Positions 45,876 through 54,479 of a stretch of DNA of 64,000 bases are shown one piece after another. A model generated the notes under the pieces. The model did no database searches, was not told the origin of the DNA, and was given only the letters and a program-made list of their open reading frames with translations. A program made the translations under genes and the position numbers. Origin of the DNA: Synechococcales cyanobacterium C42_A2020_086 (GTDB taxonomy: Bacteria > Cyanobacteriota > Cyanobacteriia > Elainellales > Elainellaceae); the NCBI GenBank assembly GCA_015272325.1, contig JACYLU010000006.1:38698-102697 (forward strand). The letters run 5' to 3'. Every line of letters starts with the position of its first letter. Position 1 is the first letter of the stretch.

Positions 45876-48326
45876 TCACTCAATCTTTTGAAACACTACA
45901 AATCCATTTGCGGGTATTTCAAGGTGGATATAACCATTGATAGAAGTCATGGTTTCGCCAAAATTACCAATATCTGATCCACCATAAATGATTGAATCAC
46001 TGTTAAAGATTTCGTGCCATTGATGATCGCCAATTCGATCATTTTTGATGACATATTCACGGGTAAACGGATGATTATTGAGACTGGCGACAATCAACAA
46101 TTCTTCACTTTCATCCCAGCGTCTAAAGGCAATTACTCGGTTTACATTATGAACATGAACGATATCGATATTGTGTGATCGCAGCCCTGAATGAGCATAG
46201 CGAAACCGAATCAGATCATGATAGAACTTAAACAGTTTTGCCCCATTCGTTGCTTTTTCACCCAACAAATCTTCTTTGTTATCGGAAAAATTCTGATAGC
46301 GGTAAGGCTTTTGAGCGCCGATCTCCTCACCCATTAAGAACATCGGAGTTCCGGCTGACAGCATTGCCATCCCAAACGCAAAGCGACAGCGAGCTTCCGC
46401 AAAGCGGCGAATTTCACCAGTCAATGGTGCGCCGTTTACCGCAGAGGCGATTGTTCGTCTAGAATAAATCTTGCGCCCCCCGTCCTCGTAATAGGAATTT
46501 CCAGCTTCATCATGGGATTCGTGATACACCACTTTCTTATGTCCTGTCCATGCCAACGCACCTGCAAAGCGATCCATTGCCAAGGGTTCATCACTGCCAT
46601 ATCCTGCTGTGGGAATCAGTTTGGCGTAATCAGTTCCCAATCGTGTATCCCCAATTAGATGATGGTAAAAATTAGCGTACCAAGTCGCATCAAATCCCAG
46701 TCCTCCTACGTCGGTTGATTCCGTAACTTTATCCCAATCTGAGTGATCTTCTGCAATTAGCACAACATTAGGTTGAATCAGCTTCATGGTGCGTGTCCAT
46801 TCGCGCAGAAACTTCGCACCGAAAATATTGGCATCTTCGACCGACCGACCATCAGCGTGAAGCACATTGTATAGGTGAATAGACGTAGTTTGATCCACAC
46901 GAAATCCATCAATATGAAATTCTTCGATTAACGCGGCCGCACTGCTGATAAACAGCTTACGCACCATTTCTTCATGAAAGCGAGGCGCATACCCTGTAGA
47001 CCAATTATCGAGATATCCGCCGCTTAAATCAGCATAATCCGATGCCTTTCCCTCGTACCAGTAATAGATATTTCGTTCAGGAGCATTCGAGTCATATGTC
47101 CATTCTGCTCGTTCGCCATCAGGATTGTAATGGTTGTACACAACGTCGAGAATAACTGCGATACCATTACGGTGACATTCTCGAACGAAGTACTTAAGCT
47201 GATCGCGACCTCCAGCGCTATATTCTAGGGCAAAGTAATGGGATGTCTCATACCCCCAGTTCACCTTATCCCGAAACTCAGAGAGGGGCAGTAGTTCAAT
47301 CGCATTTACACCTAATTCTACCCAATATGGCAGTAATTCCATTGCATCCTGAAAATTCCCTGGTCGGTTTTTGCCATAGCCCAGTGCGCCCAGATGGAGT
47401 TCGTAGATTACTAAATCTTCAACTCGTTTGGGAACAGGGCGATCGACATTGAACTCATCCTGCCAAAATGCCTCCTGAGGAATGAATTTCAGTTCAGGGA
47501 AGGATGCTTCTTGAAAGTGTTTTGTAACTGTATCAGGATCAATCACGACAGAACAGCTTTTTGTGCCGTCTAGTTCCGTATATTTGTCCAGATAATGCTG
47601 TCCTTTCGGATCAATATTGCCTTTGCCGATTTGACAGCGAGAGTATAAATCCGTGCGATAGGCAATTTGTCCATCGTCTTTGACAATACGAAACATATAG
47701 GGCTTGTGATCAAATTTAGTAAAATCCATTAGTTCCGGTGAAGTGGTGAGATCCGTTTGCCAAATCCCTTCCTCTGTGCGGAACATGGGAAAGGGTCCTA
47801 GCCTGGCATCTATGCCAAATCCATCGTCTGCAATGTAGCCATTATCACTGTTACCAAATACGACTTCTACACTACGGGCATGAGGGGCCCAAACTGCAAA
47901 TTTCAGCGCAGGTACAGACTGACCTGGAAGGTAATACTTTTGAGCACCTAATCGTCGGCAGTGTGTTAAATAATATCGTTCTTGTTGAGGCTGGCTGTTA
48001 TCAGAAGGGTGCAAAATAAAACTGCGGTATCGATCGCCGGAGTTGCGATCGCCAATTTCGGTCGGAATCCCCCATAAATCACGTCCCTGTGGGCTATCTA
48101 ACACAACCCCCCAACGAAATTGATACCCAATTTGGGATACATCAAATTCAACGATCGCTGTAAAACTAGGACAATTATCTTCAGCTATGATTTGCTGCAT
48201 AGGAACAGAATTCCATTGATCAGAGTAATAACCATTCTGATCCCAACTACCGATTAAGTGGACATTATCAAAAATATTTCTTCTTAATCCGGTGAAATAG
48301 GTAAATTGAACAGGAATAGTAACCAT
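45876..48326 (-). CDS. GH13 glucan-branching/glucanotransferase-like enzyme, 816 aa
   Basis: An alpha-amylase family enzyme acting on alpha-glucans. Start ATG 48326 (MVTIPVQFTYFTGLRRNIFDNVHLIGSWDQNGYY) begins with a starch-binding-like module (to about 115); the frame before it is not protein-like. A second N-terminal module (about 140-290, LKFAVWAPHARSVEVVFGN) is of the CBM48 type seen in branching and debranching enzymes. Catalytic barrel: region I DVVYNHYNP, nucleophile D478 in GFRVDQTTS, acid/base E526 in VLIAEDHSDWD, H605-D606 in YHESHDEAG. All three catalytic acids are present. Related to low-temperature-induced cyanobacterial GH13 genes (lti2 type) as far as I recall; exact specificity is uncertain. 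Confidence 0.88.
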   Translation of the reverse strand: MVTIPVQFTYFTGLRRNIFDNVHLIGSWDQNGYYSDQWNSVPMQQIIAEDNCPSFTAIVEFDVSQIGYQFRWGVVLDSPQGRDLWGIPTEIGDRNSGDRYRSFILHPSDNSQPQQERYYLTHCRRLGAQKYYLPGQSVPALKFAVWAPHARSVEVVFGNSDNGYIADDGFGIDARLGPFPMFRTEEGIWQTDLTTSPELMDFTKFDHKPYMFRIVKDDGQIAYRTDLYSRCQIGKGNIDPKGQHYLDKYTELDGTKSCSVVIDPDTVTKHFQEASFPELKFIPQEAFWQDEFNVDRPVPKRVEDLVIYELHLGALGYGKNRPGNFQDAMELLPYWVELGVNAIELLPLSEFRDKVNWGYETSHYFALEYSAGGRDQLKYFVRECHRNGIAVILDVVYNHYNPDGERAEWTYDSNAPERNIYYWYEGKASDYADLSGGYLDNWSTGYAPRFHEEMVRKLFISSAAALIEEFHIDGFRVDQTTSIHLYNVLHADGRSVEDANIFGAKFLREWTRTMKLIQPNVVLIAEDHSDWDKVTESTDVGGLGFDATWYANFYHHLIGDTRLGTDYAKLIPTAGYGSDEPLAMDRFAGALAWTGHKKVVYHESHDEAGNSYYEDGGRKIYSRRTIASAVNGAPLTGEIRRFAEARCRFAFGMAMLSAGTPMFLMGEEIGAQKPYRYQNFSDNKEDLLGEKATNGAKLFKFYHDLIRFRYAHSGLRSHNIDIVHVHNVNRVIAFRRWDESEELLIVASLNNHPFTREYVIKNDRIGDHQWHEIFNSDSIIYGGSDIGNFGETMTSINGYIHLEIPANGFVVFQKIE

Positions 48327-48362
48327 GATTCTGTTGAGTGAGATCAATATAAAGGGAGGAAA

Positions 48363-48425
48363 GTAGGAGCGAAGTGTGACCTTGTCAGGAGTCGGAAGTT
48401 TGCACCCTAAGTGCTTCGCTCCTAC
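48363..48425. repeat. MITE-like inverted repeat between the VOC and GH13 genes
   Basis: Perfect 12-bp arms GTAGGAGCGAAG (48363-48374) and CTTCGCTCCTAC (48414-48425) around a 39-base interior, in the 126-base gap of the cluster. The arm sequence with GCGAAG-CTTCGC core is of the type that occurs repeatedly in cyanobacterial intergenic DNA; it could be a small mobile palindrome or a strong mRNA hairpin that lowers expression of the GH13 and following gene. Confidence 0.68.
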
Positions 48426-48452
48426 AAAAACCTTCAAAAACCTTGTGCTTAG

Positions 48453-48926
48453 CTAGGAGCCGGTGCTAGTAGTTTGTGCCAGTTTCTCAGATAGGTTTAC
48501 CTGAAACAAAGGTGGACGATCTTGATCCATGTATCCCTGACTAATCTCAATGATGTTGCCATCCGGATCGGCAACCCAAACTGACCGCCAACCTGGAATA
48601 ACGTCATCGAAGCTGAGTGGTCCTAAAGTAATCCGGGCAGCATTTCCCATTTCTGCCAGTTTGGTGTCTATATTGTCTACACGAAAGGCAATGTGGCGTA
48701 ATCCAGGGTAAGGATAACCATCCTTGGTCGGTGGAAGTATAGGCGATTCTCCCTCAGCCTGGAACAGTTCTAGATACACCTCACCCAGTTTCAAAAATAC
48801 AATTTGCCGATTGCCTAGGGGAACAACTCTGGCGCGTTGGAAGCCGAAATGTTGAGTGTAGAATGCTTCTGAAACGATCGGATCTCGACAGTTGATACCC
48901 ACATGGGCAAAGGAAAGTGCGGTCAT
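48453..48926 (-). CDS. VOC-superfamily (glyoxalase/dioxygenase-like) protein, 157 aa
   Basis: Vicinal-oxygen-chelate fold with paired beta-alpha-beta-beta-beta units. Metal ligand candidates: H in FAHVGINCRDP (start), E in VYLELFQAEG, H in GLRHIAFRVDN and E in GNIIEISQGY, the H-E-H-E spacing of glyoxalase I/dioxygenases. Start ATG 48926 has AGGAG 9 bases upstream. Members open or isomerise sugars, glutathione adducts or aromatic rings; the substrate is unknown. Within the cluster it would fit carbonyl or hydroxy-ketone chemistry. Confidence 0.83.
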   Translation of the reverse strand: MTALSFAHVGINCRDPIVSEAFYTQHFGFQRARVVPLGNRQIVFLKLGEVYLELFQAEGESPILPPTKDGYPYPGLRHIAFRVDNIDTKLAEMGNAARITLGPLSFDDVIPGWRSVWVADPDGNIIEISQGYMDQDRPPLFQVNLSEKLAQTTSTGS

Positions 48927-48973
48927 AAGGGCTTGCTCCTGCATTAAATTAAACAAGAGATTAAACAAAAGAA

Positions 48974-49366
48974 TCAGGCGATCGAGCCATCGGCATATTG
49001 CACCATGCCTGCAAAGTGAATGGCGATCTTGCCGTCTCTTAAGACCCAGCTATCGGCAAACCGCATATTGGCTTCTCCCGTATCGGTTTGCATCTTGATC
49101 GCTTCAACAATCATCAATGTTTGTGGGTCGTCAGTTTCTGCCCAAAATGCTAGATCGACTTCTAATCCTTTAATTCCTAAAATGCCTTGGAAGTGTTCTC
49201 TAAGCTGTTTGTGCCCTTTGTAATAAAGGGGTTCTTTCATGAAGCTACTAATCAGCAATGCATCGTCTGTATACTGATTTAACAAGCCTTCAATGTCCTT
49301 GTCTAGAATCATTTGAATATGTGATTTATACATCTTCCCAAGAGGAGTATTAGGTGCTTTTCCCAT
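48974..49366 (-). CDS. SnoaL/NTF2-like small protein, 130 aa
   Basis: Cone-shaped alpha+beta fold: MYKSHIQMILDKDIEGLLNQYTDDALLISSF, YYKGHKQLREHF, then four strands (EVDLAFWAETDD, TLMIVEAIKM, ANMRFADSWVLRDGKIAIHFAGMVQY). Start ATG 49366 has a strong AGGAGG 8 bases upstream. NTF2-like proteins are ketosteroid-isomerase or dehydratase types or ligand-binding; no clear catalytic Asp/His pair is evident. The gene is 13 bases from the aldo/keto reductase on the same strand. Confidence 0.82.
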   Translation of the reverse strand: MGKAPNTPLGKMYKSHIQMILDKDIEGLLNQYTDDALLISSFMKEPLYYKGHKQLREHFQGILGIKGLEVDLAFWAETDDPQTLMIVEAIKMQTDTGEANMRFADSWVLRDGKIAIHFAGMVQYADGSIA

Positions 49367-49379
49367 AATCAACACCTCC

Positions 49380-50534
49380 TTATGACAAACCAACTGGATT
49401 GTATTTGTAGGGAAATTTGCGACGATGGTTGAGAATCTTGTATTCCACGTTGCCGAAGAGTAAGGCACGAGAATAGAAACCTGGTAATGCGGGGCTACCA
49501 TACTCCAGCATCGGATAGGGATAAGGTCCTACTTCTGGTATCACAGAGGCAATCGCTGGACGAGTCACTTGATCGATCTGCTGCAATTCCTCATCAGTGA
49601 GGGTAAAGTCACAGGCTCCCAGATTTTCTTTAATCTGTTTAACGCTTCGTACCGCAGAGATAGGAATAGTAACCACAGGTTGCTGCATTAGCCAGCGCAA
49701 CGCGACCTGAGATGGAGGTCTACCCATTTCATCGGCAAGTTTCACGAACTTCTCCATGATCGCCAAGTTGCGGGTTGTCGCGTCTGTCCACATCACAGGT
49801 TGATTAGGATCGAGCTGAGGAGCTAGACGATAAATTTCATTAGGATTTAGTGCTCCCCGGTTGTATTTTCCTGTAGCAATTCCGCCTCCCAACGGCGACC
49901 AGGCAACCATCGCCATATCCAGTGCATCTGCCATTGGCAAGAATTCGGGTTCACAAGACCGTTCGACCACACTCCACTCAATTTGCGTGGCAACGAAGGG
50001 CGACCAGCCATGACAATCGGCCATCGTGTTAGCGCGGGCAATCCACCAAGCTGGAAAATTAGAGATGCCAATGTAGAGAATCTTGCCTTGACGAACCAGA
50101 TCGTCCAGTGCTCGCAGCATTTCATCAGCCGGAGTGGTGTGATCCTGAATATGTACCCAAAGTAGATCGATATAATCAGTATTTAGTCGTTTCAAGGAAT
50201 TCTCAATCGATCGTACTAAATTCTTGCGATGATTCCCACAACCGTTCGGATCATCGAAGTTCGCGAACCCGTCAAACAGCGAGTATTTTGTGGCAACTAC
50301 CAATCGATCGCGGTTGGGTTGAATAAACTCACCGAGAAATGTTTCAGACTGACTTTCCTGGTAGCGGTTGGATGTATCCAGAAAGTTTCCACCTGCTTCG
50401 GTGAAGGCATCAAAGATTTTGCGGCTTTCTTCTTTACCCACACCCACAGTTCCCCAATTCGTACCAAAGGTACTACAGCCGAGACAGATCTCGGATACCC
50501 GCAAACCACTTCTGCCTAACAGTTTGTATTTCAT
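49380..50534 (-). CDS. Aldo/keto reductase of the cluster, 384 aa
   Basis: NADPH-dependent reductase of the larger type (AKR, Tas/YajO-like): tetrad D53 and Y58 (FLDTSNRYQES), K83 (VVATKYSLFD), H in LLWVHIQDHTTP. Cofactor residues in VTIPISAVRSVKQIKENL. It is about 60 residues longer than the other AKRs here, with a Pro/Tyr-rich extension (VGPYPYPMLEYGSPALPGFYSRALL). The extension is unusual and may be a partner-binding tail. It sits between two NTF2-like genes. Confidence 0.88.
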   Translation of the reverse strand: MKYKLLGRSGLRVSEICLGCSTFGTNWGTVGVGKEESRKIFDAFTEAGGNFLDTSNRYQESQSETFLGEFIQPNRDRLVVATKYSLFDGFANFDDPNGCGNHRKNLVRSIENSLKRLNTDYIDLLWVHIQDHTTPADEMLRALDDLVRQGKILYIGISNFPAWWIARANTMADCHGWSPFVATQIEWSVVERSCEPEFLPMADALDMAMVAWSPLGGGIATGKYNRGALNPNEIYRLAPQLDPNQPVMWTDATTRNLAIMEKFVKLADEMGRPPSQVALRWLMQQPVVTIPISAVRSVKQIKENLGACDFTLTDEELQQIDQVTRPAIASVIPEVGPYPYPMLEYGSPALPGFYSRALLFGNVEYKILNHRRKFPYKYNPVGLS

Positions 50535-50571
50535 ACTTTTCTCGCCTCACAATTCTTACCTGACAATTTTG

Positions 50572-51033
50572 CTAAAGCCTAGCCGATCTATCGTAATAGC
50601 TTAGATAGTCAACTGTGTACGTCAAAATAACAGGTTGATTACTGATAGACGATCGCACCACTTCCCAGGTTTGATACGCATCGAGGATAATGCGTTCACT
50701 ACGGGGGGCTGGCGGAATCCAGCGGCTGGCCTCCCATTTAACAATGACTTTGACTTCAGTGCAATCGGCTTTAGGAATCAATTTAATGTCTTTAACAGTA
50801 TGAACCTCATCAAAGAAAAGATTAATCACTCGCTCATACCATTGCTGAACTCCCTGCAATCCTTCCACTGTCATTTCTGGAAAGATCATTCTCAGTCCAT
50901 CTTCGACTAACAAAGGCGTTAATTCTTCCAATGGAGCATGAACGTCGAGCTTATGATACCAAGTTGTTACGAGATCTCGTATCTCCGCTTCGGTAATTGA
51001 TTTGAGTTCATTTTCGGCTGATTTTGTATTCAT
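50572..51033 (-). CDS. NTF2-like (SnoaL-type) protein, 153 aa
   Basis: The fold is visible in ITEAEIRDLVTTWYHKLDVHAPLEEL, LVEDGLRMIFPEMTVEGLQGVQQWYERVINLFFDEVHTVKDIKLI and four later strands. A conserved acidic residue in the pocket helix could serve as a base, but nothing specific can be read. Its length (153 aa) is typical. It lies 34 bases downstream of the large propeller gene, on the same strand; the fold also forms the N-terminus of that large protein. Confidence 0.8.
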   Translation of the reverse strand: MNTKSAENELKSITEAEIRDLVTTWYHKLDVHAPLEELTPLLVEDGLRMIFPEMTVEGLQGVQQWYERVINLFFDEVHTVKDIKLIPKADCTEVKVIVKWEASRWIPPAPRSERIILDAYQTWEVVRSSISNQPVILTYTVDYLSYYDRSARL

Positions 51034-51067
51034 GATTCAATTCCCATGATTGAGCTTAAACCATTGA

Positions 51068-54000
51068 TCATTGCATGGGCTTAATGAAAATTGATCCGGT
51101 TGGGCGAGGTCTACCATCTGCATCCACACCTCCGTTCTCTTGTCGTGCTGCATCCGGTAGACGGAAATCAGACAAAGTTCCCAGCAATTCTCCATTGGCG
51201 TTGTATCGTGCAATTTGACCTGCCACAGGCTCGCTAATGTAAATCGTGCCGTCTGTATCTACTGTCAGTCCTCCTGCATTGCCAATCCCAATCTCGAATT
51301 GATTGATCAATGTGGGCTGTTGTCGAACTCCATTTGGATCGCCTTGTCCAGTTTCAGGATTGACAATCAATGGATGCACATTGGGAATTTCATAGATTAA
51401 GAGGCGGCTTTGGCGATCGGGCGCAAGAGGTTGACCCGTAGCCGGATCAACTAATGAAGCCGGATCATCACCGACATAAAGGCGCCCATCGGGACCGACA
51501 TCTAGAGCCGCGACAAAATCGAGCGGTTGTTCTAATGTGCCAATTAAACGAGTTTCCAAAACACCATCCGGACGATAGACCCGTACTTCAGCCGTTCCTA
51601 GCGTAGGTTGTTCTAGCGGTGGATTAAATCCAATGTATAGTCGTCCATCCGGACCGAAGGCGAGATCGGTAAACCGAACGTCTTCTTCATCGGTAAGTTG
51701 AACGACAACACCCTCATTTTGTGAGGTATCGGGATCATCCAGAAACTCTCCGGTGTAACCGTCAAATCGCAGTACACGCTTGTTTCTCAAGTCAGTTAAA
51801 TAGACGTTATTATCAGGCCCTACAGTAATTCCGGCTGGAAAATTTAATCCTTCATTCTCAGTTGTATTGGGATTATCTCCCGTACCTTCTGAACTGGCCT
51901 CCCCAAACACGCCCATATACTGCCCTGTAAGACTATTAAACTGAAGTACCTGATTCGATAACTGGCTAGAAACTAGTAGGTGTCCATTGGGTGCTAATGT
52001 CACGCCACCAATGCCGTTAACTGGGTTACTAGAACCAAGCAAATCCTGATTCAGGAAGCCCAAGAATCGCATATTTTGGTCATAGGCAGCAAGGGCATCG
52101 GTATTGTCCGATTGGAAGAATCCTGGCGTTCCTGCGGCATCCGGAGCGCGATCAGTGTTTGCTCCCACAACAAAGGCAATCCGGTCGTAGCGATGGGTAG
52201 AAGGGAAAGTGTTCTCGTCGTAGACAAATTCTGGTGTGGTGGGCAGCAACAAACGACTACTATCGGTGTCGGCTTGTCCGAATACACCCAGAAATGCGCC
52301 TGCATCCCTGTGGAGCGGTCCAGAATAGATTCTGACTTGGCTACCCCCTGTTGGCATGGGCATGGGGTCTGCGGCCAGCTCAATTGAACTGCTGACATAG
52401 AGATTGCCATCAGTACCAAATCCTAGACCATTTTGAATGACGCGATCGGCGGTGCCATCCTGGTTGAAGTCCATGTCCTGCACATTCATTTCCGTGCTGA
52501 CTTCGTTGGCGATATCCGCATAGACACCCAGGAATGCACCAGGATTTTGCTTCGTCGGTCCAGCATATTTCAAAATGCGTCCGGTAGCGGCACTGGTAAC
52601 ATAGAGATCGGCATCCGGTCCAAAGGCGATTGACCGTGGTTCAGCCAATTCGCTATCATTGCCGTTAGCTTGCCCATAGACACCGATAAACTCACCGGGA
52701 GTTTCAGCGTTCGGTCCGGCATATTCCAACACTGCATTTTCCAACAAACTGGTGACATAGAGGTTGCCGTCAGGACCAAACACCAGTACGGTGAAATCGG
52801 GAACAGGCAAGTCTTCTGGTACTGTATTGTTAGGGAAACCATTGTTACGAGTGGCATACACGCCCATGAATTCGCCGGTTTCGCCGTTATAGCGCAACAC
52901 TTGAGACGTAAAAGCACTGGCGACATAGAGATTGCCATCGGGCCCAAACTTAATTCCGGTGGGATTCAGCAATCCGCTCTCAGCATTAGTGGCTTGTCCA
53001 AATACACCTTTGAATTCCCCAGACACGCCATCATAGACCAAAATTTCATTACCTCGCGTGCGATCGACTGCATCGCTAGAAGTCACGTAAAGATCACCAT
53101 TGGGGCCGTAAGTGATGGCACTAGGCTGCACAAGCTGACTGTCTGTGGGATTAGCTTGTCCTAAAATTCCCGTGTAATTGCCCTGTTGATCAAACGCAGC
53201 AACAATACCGTTAACGCGGCTGCCCGTGACATAGAAGGGTGGATAACGACGCACCTGTTGTGGAGATGCGGGGAGTGGAAACATTGCATCAGGTCGCAGA
53301 GCTTCTACAGTTTGATAGGTATCCACAATAACCTCGTTCGAGGTAATTCTGCCCTCTGCATTCACTGTGATCCAGCTAAAAATATCTATGTCGTATTGAT
53401 TACCCGTTTCCAGTGCAGTTGCATTTGTTTCTCGCAGATGCACTAACACGCGATTACCATTCGCAAAGGTGTCCTGAATTGCAAGATTACCTGGTGCGAC
53501 CACGTTCATCCGAGGTTGCAGAATTTGAGTAATGATCGCCCCAGCATTGCTGAAATCAGGATTCAACGGTTGCCCATCGGAGGTGATACCTTGTGCGGTC
53601 TTGCCATAGGGCAAAAAGTCTGGAGCTCCGATTGCAAAACTCCACTGTGTAGAGGACGCATTCAATTCAGATACTCGTTCCAAATTATTATCGATTAAGG
53701 CTTGCCAATTGTCGATCGCGACTTGACGAGCCATTTCCGCATCAATGGTTTGATCGATTGTCACAGGTTGTCCCGTCAGTGGATCGTTATCAGGAATATC
53801 GGGAGCATTCACGCCTGTTGCCGCCGCTGCCGCCGGATAGGTATTGTAGAAGCCTTCAAAGGACGCAATTCGTCCGTCTTCACCCAGCGTAAATAGATAG
53901 ACAAAATCTCCCTGAAAAACTCGACCTGTAAAGGTTCCTTTCCCCGTTTGCGCTACCCGAACCGCTACCCGCGTTTCCCTGCCGCCCAAAGGAGTTTCCC

Positions 54001-54355
54001 GTTCCTCGGTCAAAATATCCAGCGGGGTAAACTCAGTCCAGATAAAAGTACGAGTCATATTAGCGAAAAACTCTTGTACTGCTTCTCGACCTTGATAATC
54101 ACCGGAATACCAGAGGCGATCGGAATCACCTTCAATACGCCAGATAACATCCTCTGTTAATTGATTGGTAAATTCATCAACTAGCATAGGGTTAAATAGA
54201 GCAGTTCCATAATCGGTGATAAACTGTTGCGGATCAGTGACAATGGGAGCAGTCTGTGAGCAACTAACAGTAGCAATACTGGCAATACCGGCGACACTAA
54301 GACTGGCTGCCAACCCTAAGCTAGTCAGACCTATGACTTTAGAAAACCGTTTCAT
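51068..54355 (-). CDS. Exported protein with two NTF2-like domains and NHL-type propeller, 1095 aa
   Basis: ATG 54355 (AGGAGG 9 bases upstream) starts MKRFSKVIGLTSLGLAASLSVAGIASIATVSCSQ, a signal peptide with a possible lipobox ending at C32 (TVSC), so it may be a lipoprotein. Residues about 40-190 and 205-365 are two NTF2/SnoaL-like domains (FFANMTRTFIWTEFTPL; QALIDNNLERVSELNASSTQWSF). From about 375 to the end come about ten NHL/SMP-30-like repeats with FGPDGNLYVTS-type strands (examples YGPNGDLYVTS, FGPDGNLYVAS, VGPDNNVYLTD), enough for more than one propeller or one large one. No catalytic residues stand out. NHL proteins of scytonemin clusters are similar in type only. Confidence 0.85.
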   Translation of the reverse strand: MKRFSKVIGLTSLGLAASLSVAGIASIATVSCSQTAPIVTDPQQFITDYGTALFNPMLVDEFTNQLTEDVIWRIEGDSDRLWYSGDYQGREAVQEFFANMTRTFIWTEFTPLDILTEERETPLGGRETRVAVRVAQTGKGTFTGRVFQGDFVYLFTLGEDGRIASFEGFYNTYPAAAAATGVNAPDIPDNDPLTGQPVTIDQTIDAEMARQVAIDNWQALIDNNLERVSELNASSTQWSFAIGAPDFLPYGKTAQGITSDGQPLNPDFSNAGAIITQILQPRMNVVAPGNLAIQDTFANGNRVLVHLRETNATALETGNQYDIDIFSWITVNAEGRITSNEVIVDTYQTVEALRPDAMFPLPASPQQVRRYPPFYVTGSRVNGIVAAFDQQGNYTGILGQANPTDSQLVQPSAITYGPNGDLYVTSSDAVDRTRGNEILVYDGVSGEFKGVFGQATNAESGLLNPTGIKFGPDGNLYVASAFTSQVLRYNGETGEFMGVYATRNNGFPNNTVPEDLPVPDFTVLVFGPDGNLYVTSLLENAVLEYAGPNAETPGEFIGVYGQANGNDSELAEPRSIAFGPDADLYVTSAATGRILKYAGPTKQNPGAFLGVYADIANEVSTEMNVQDMDFNQDGTADRVIQNGLGFGTDGNLYVSSSIELAADPMPMPTGGSQVRIYSGPLHRDAGAFLGVFGQADTDSSRLLLPTTPEFVYDENTFPSTHRYDRIAFVVGANTDRAPDAAGTPGFFQSDNTDALAAYDQNMRFLGFLNQDLLGSSNPVNGIGGVTLAPNGHLLVSSQLSNQVLQFNSLTGQYMGVFGEASSEGTGDNPNTTENEGLNFPAGITVGPDNNVYLTDLRNKRVLRFDGYTGEFLDDPDTSQNEGVVVQLTDEEDVRFTDLAFGPDGRLYIGFNPPLEQPTLGTAEVRVYRPDGVLETRLIGTLEQPLDFVAALDVGPDGRLYVGDDPASLVDPATGQPLAPDRQSRLLIYEIPNVHPLIVNPETGQGDPNGVRQQPTLINQFEIGIGNAGGLTVDTDGTIYISEPVAGQIARYNANGELLGTLSDFRLPDAARQENGGVDADGRPRPTGSIFIKPMQ

Positions 54356-54479
54356 ATTCTTTTCCTCCTGCACTCCTGAACGTTTTATGTCACTGAGGAC
54401 ACCAGCAACGGTATAAACGGGATGTTCAGAGGCAAGCTGTAATTTGACCAACAATTTAGATCAACAATTACATCAGTGA

